From assembly GCF_044751345.1 (NCBI RefSeq), contig NZ_JBIWXY010000002.1, positions 496,001 to 560,000 of the forward strand: a DNA stretch of 64,000 nucleotides, written 5' to 3'. The notes beneath the pieces were generated by a model. That model saw only the letters and a list, made by a program, of their open reading frames with translations, was not told where the DNA came from and did not search any database. The position numbers and the translations under genes are program-made. Source of the DNA: Methylobacillus methanolivorans. Its GTDB lineage: Bacteria > Pseudomonadota > Gammaproteobacteria > Burkholderiales > Methylophilaceae. Of this stretch, positions 61,296 through 64,000 are shown one piece after another (positions within the stretch are counted from its first letter, which is position 1; the number at the start of each line of letters is the position of its first letter).

Positions 61296-62431
61296 GCTGC
61301 CTGATCCTTGTTGCCGGCCTGGCGGGTCATGAGGCGTGTGCCTTTTTCGCTGTCGAACCAGTGCAGGTTTGCATGGGCGACATGAAGTTGCAGCTTCTGC
61401 CCGTTGACGACAGCCTGGTGGCCAGGCAGGCGAGCCTGTACCGTGAATGTCTCAAGATTGGCAGTGGGTTGTTCCAGGCGCAAAGTGGCAATGGTTTCTG
61501 CGCCCAATGGTTCAATCAGCTCAATGACGGCATTGAGGGTGATGGCGGCTTGGCCGTTGAGATGGCCAGGATCGATATACAGGTGCTCTGGCCGGATACC
61601 CAGTGTGATGGCTTGCTCGGGGGTGGTTTCAAGGTGGCCAACAGGCACGGTTTGCCCGGCAATAAAGGCTGATTGGCCGTTAGTAGACCATTGCAACGGC
61701 AGATCAAGCAAGTTCATCGCGGGCGAGCCCATGAAACCGGCCACAAAAGTGGTGGCGGGAGACTGATATATGTCTGCCGGTGTACCCAGTTGTTCGATAC
61801 GGCCATGGTTGATGACGGCAATGCGGTCTGCCAACGTCATGGCTTCCACCTGGTCGTGCGTCACGTAGATCATGGTCTTGCCTAGGCGCTGGTGCAGGCG
61901 CTTGATCTCCATGCGCATCTCGGTGCGTAGCTTGGCGTCCAGGTTGGAGAGTGGCTCATCGAACAGGAATAGCTGGGCTTCGCGCACCAGGGCTCGGCCA
62001 ATGGCTACGCGTTGGCGCTGTCCACCAGAAAGCGCGGCAGGCTTGCGTTGCAGCAGGTTAGTGAGCTGCAGAAGTTCTGCTGCTGCCTGCACTTTTTGCT
62101 CGATTTCGCTTTTAGGTGTGCCGCGGATGCTGAGGCCGAACGCCAAGTTGTCATACACCGTCTTGTGCGGATACAGGGCGTAGTCCTGAAACACCAACGC
62201 CATATTGCGCTCACGCGGAGGTAGGCGATTGATGCTGCGACCATCCAGGATCACCTGCCCTTCATCGGCATGATCCAGCCCAGCCACTATGCGGAGCAAG
62301 GTGGATTTCCCGCAGCCGGAAGGGCCAATGAGGACGAGGAACTCGCCCGAATCAATGTCCAGGTCGATATCCTTCAGGATATGCGTCTGGGCAAAGTGCT
62401 TGCTGATACGCTGCAAGCTAAGCTTTGCCAT
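61292..62431 (-). CDS. carbohydrate-type ABC importer ATPase (MalK/UgpC family)
   Basis: 379 residues. Walker A GPSGCGKST, signature LSGGQRQRVAIGRAL, Walker B LFLFDEPLSNLD, then the C-terminal OB/TOBE domain of MalK-type proteins (about 240-365). It is the first gene of the minus-strand operon ATPase, binding protein, two permeases, TonB receptor, monooxygenase. Its promoter region is shared with the divergent LacI-family gene. Confidence 0.93.
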   Translation of the reverse strand: MAKLSLQRISKHFAQTHILKDIDLDIDSGEFLVLIGPSGCGKSTLLRIVAGLDHADEGQVILDGRSINRLPPRERNMALVFQDYALYPHKTVYDNLAFGLSIRGTPKSEIEQKVQAAAELLQLTNLLQRKPAALSGGQRQRVAIGRALVREAQLFLFDEPLSNLDAKLRTEMRMEIKRLHQRLGKTMIYVTHDQVEAMTLADRIAVINHGRIEQLGTPADIYQSPATTFVAGFMGSPAMNLLDLPLQWSTNGQSAFIAGQTVPVGHLETTPEQAITLGIRPEHLYIDPGHLNGQAAITLNAVIELIEPLGAETIATLRLEQPTANLETFTVQARLPGHQAVVNGQKLQLHVAHANLHWFDSEKGTRLMTRQAGNKDQAA

Positions 62432-62536
62432 AGGTGCCTGCTTGTATTAAATGTGCTTTCAATATATCCGATTGCAATATTTGCTGAATAAAAGTGAAAG
62501 AGTTTGAAAATTTTAAAAACACTGATAATCTCAATG

Positions 62537-62552
62537 ATGTTACCGGTAACAT
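62537..62552. promoter_or_regulatory. GntR/LacI-type operator in the divergent promoter
   Basis: ATGTTACCGGTAACAT is a perfect 16-bp palindrome with a central CG. It matches the ATGTTA-N4-TAACAT form known for the E. coli gluconate repressor GntR, a LacI-family protein. It lies 86 bp before the regulator gene and 105 bp before the ABC operon, so one site may control both. Confidence 0.8.
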
Positions 62553-62638
62553 TAGAGATTTTCAGCAAGCCTTTACATGCTGTCAAAGAATTAAATTGAA
62601 ATTAAATATTTTTAAAAGTTATATGTGGCTCAATATCT

Positions 62639-63664
62639 ATGTCGGGTAAGCGTAAAGGTCTGGGCCGGGCAACGGTGCATGATGTGGCCAAGCTGGCTGG
62701 GGTTTCTTCCATCACTGTTTCGCGTTATTTCAAGCAGCCGGGCATCGTGTCTCAGGGGTTGCGGGATCGTATTGCCGATGCGGTAGCGCGGCTGGATTAT
62801 TTACCCAATCATGCTGCTGGAGGCCTGGCGTCAACGCACGGGCGTATCGTGGCGATGGTGATCCCGAATATTTCAGGCCCGATCTTTGCCAATACCATCC
62901 AGAGCTTCAGTGATGAGTTAAACCGCCATGGCTACCAGTTGCTTCTGGCATCCAGTTCTTTCTCCATCGAGAAGGAGGAAAGCGCTGTGCGTGCCTTCCT
63001 GGGCTGGTCTCCTGCTGCACTGGTGTTAACCAGCCAATATCATTCCGAGGAAACAGAGCGTTTAATTGCAAAAGCCAATATGCCTATCGTGGAAACCTGG
63101 GATTATGTTCCGGCACGCAACCCTCTACAGGTGGGGTTCTCTCATGTGGAAGTGGGCCGGCAATCTGTGGCGTATCTGCACGGCAAGGGATATGAGCGGA
63201 TTGCATTTGTGCAGAACAGCATGGTCGGCGACTTGAGCGCGCTGGATAGGCGGGATGGATATATTGCGCAGATGACCGAGAATGGCCTTAAGCCCTGGGT
63301 GTTTGTGCCGACTCAGGCTGATCCCTTCGAGGCAGGCCGGCAAGCGATTAATGCGCTGTTATTACGCCCCCAGCCTGCTGAAGCGATTATTTTTGCCAAT
63401 GATAATCTGGCCGCTGGTGGCATGCTGGCCGGAACGCGTGCTGGCATGAGTTTCCCCGGGGATTGTGCCATCTTTGGTTTTGGTAATTATGCGTTTGCTG
63501 AATTGCTATTGCCTAGCCTGACCACTATTCGCCCTCCCGCCAGGGAAATCGGCGAGATTGCTGCTTTGCGGATATTACAGGCCTTGGGGGATATCCCGGT
63601 GGAAGGTGCCGTACCGCATTTGAACCTGCTGGATTGTGAATTGATTGTGCGTGAAAGCGCTTGA
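62639..63664 (+). CDS. LacI/GalR-family regulator (GntR-like subgroup)
   Basis: 341 residues. The N-terminal helix-turn-helix and hinge (about 10-65; TVHDVAKLAGVSSITVSRYFKQP) precede a periplasmic-binding-protein-like sugar sensor (about 68-335). The recognition helix SSITVSRYF and the LxxLxYLPNHAA hinge resemble E. coli GntR, agreeing with the palindrome found upstream. It probably represses the divergent uptake operon until its ligand binds. Confidence 0.9.
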   Translation: MSGKRKGLGRATVHDVAKLAGVSSITVSRYFKQPGIVSQGLRDRIADAVARLDYLPNHAAGGLASTHGRIVAMVIPNISGPIFANTIQSFSDELNRHGYQLLLASSSFSIEKEESAVRAFLGWSPAALVLTSQYHSEETERLIAKANMPIVETWDYVPARNPLQVGFSHVEVGRQSVAYLHGKGYERIAFVQNSMVGDLSALDRRDGYIAQMTENGLKPWVFVPTQADPFEAGRQAINALLLRPQPAEAIIFANDNLAAGGMLAGTRAGMSFPGDCAIFGFGNYAFAELLLPSLTTIRPPAREIGEIAALRILQALGDIPVEGAVPHLNLLDCELIVRESA

Positions 63665-63689
63665 ATATTGATGAATTGAAGGAGTAGCA

Positions 63690-64000
63690 ATGACTTACCA
63701 AGCAAATGAAGCCCGTTATGACCAGATGCAATATCGCCGTTGTGGCAAGAGTGGCTTGAAACTACCCTTGCTATCGTTGGGCTTGTGGCACAACTTTGGC
63801 GATAACACTAATATCGCCGTGCAGCGCGATATGCTGCGCACCGCGTTTGATCTCGGCATCACCCATTTTGACCTTGCCAATAACTACGGCCCGCCCTATG
63901 GCAGTGCTGAAGCTAACTTCGGACAATTGCTCCGGCAGGATTTTCGTCCTTACCGCGATGAGCTGATTATTTCTACCAAGGCGGGATGGGACATGTGGCC
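63690..64000 (+). CDS. aldo/keto reductase (YghZ-like), cut by the window end
   Basis: The first 103 codons of an aldo/keto reductase: MQYRRCGKSGLKLPLLSLGLWHNFGD, then the catalytic Asp-Tyr region THFDLANNYGPPYGSAEANFG (Asp and Tyr of the tetrad visible) and the start of STKAG (Lys). Closest in style to YghZ/L-glyceraldehyde-3-phosphate reductase. GGAG lies six bases before ATG 63690. It follows the regulator by 25 bases and likely acts on a sugar-derived aldehyde or ketone from the imported compound. The C-terminal part is missing only because the window ends. Confidence 0.88.
   Translation, partial: MTYQANEARYDQMQYRRCGKSGLKLPLLSLGLWHNFGDNTNIAVQRDMLRTAFDLGITHFDLANNYGPPYGSAEANFGQLLRQDFRPYRDELIISTKAGWDMW

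Noticed and set aside
1..64000. CRISPR arrays, prophage or insertion sequences
   Set aside because: No repeat-spacer arrays, integrases, transposases or flanking terminal repeats were seen on either strand.

Overview
The window comes from a methylotrophic betaproteobacterium, most likely of the family Methylophilaceae (Methylobacillus/Methylovorus/Methylophilus type). The main support is a trimethylamine dehydrogenase that matches, as I remember it, the Methylophilus methylotrophus W3A1 enzyme residue for residue at its active site, encoded with the matching electron-transfer flavoprotein. A formaldehyde-activating-enzyme paralogue and betaproteobacterial housekeeping clusters (yebC-ruvC-ruvA, fmdB-DUF502-aspS) agree with this.

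Region by region. (1) 0.1-10.9 kb, trimethylamine (TMA) oxidation: a DMT-family permease (minus strand), an APC permease, tmd, a membrane Fe-S oxidoreductase with a NarI-like cytochrome b part, a leucine-rich-repeat-variant protein, and etfB-etfA. Likely electron path: TMA to Tmd to ETF to the membrane Fe-S protein to quinone. The DMT permease, APC permease and tmd transcription units are each preceded by the same tandem 16-bp imperfect palindrome, which defines an apparent TMA regulon. (2) 11-18 kb, minus strand: a TonB receptor plus a nickel/peptide/opine-type ABC importer. (3) 18.2-26.6 kb: fmdB, DUF502, aspS, a low-GC Mrr-type nuclease insertion, apt, nudB, nadA, ybhP-like, clsB, DUF2721 and tRNA-Thr(CGT). 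(4) 26.6-32.3 kb: two c-di-GMP turnover proteins around an alpha/beta hydrolase, then a lysozyme-inhibitor-like lipoprotein. (5) 32.4-38.2 kb: a tripartite RND efflux pump. (6) 38.2-42.6 kb, minus strand: a Mla/MCE lipid transporter with an AraC regulator. (7) 42.7-46.8 kb: Fae paralogue, YjbQ, a KefG/KefC-like potassium efflux pair and a CBS protein. (8) 46.9-49.3 kb: a MarR regulator with two tandem SnoaL-like proteins and an EamA permease. (9) 49.5-52.5 kb: a sulfatase-maturating radical SAM enzyme and its Cys-type sulfatase. (10) 52.6-54.4 kb: yebC-ruvC-ruvA. (11) 54.6-64 kb: an organic-substrate uptake and catabolism locus, with a carbohydrate-type ABC importer, TonB receptor and NtaA-type flavin monooxygenase on the minus strand, and a divergent LacI-family regulator and aldo/keto reductase on the plus strand. 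A GntR-like palindrome lies in the divergent promoter.

The two most novel signals are the shared tandem operator of the TMA genes (1260-1289, 1342-1377, 3263-3298) and a 13-bp RNA helix that would bury the ribosome binding site of the second TonB receptor gene (58211-58278). No insertion sequence, prophage or CRISPR array was seen. No gene-free stretch exceeds 300 bases.
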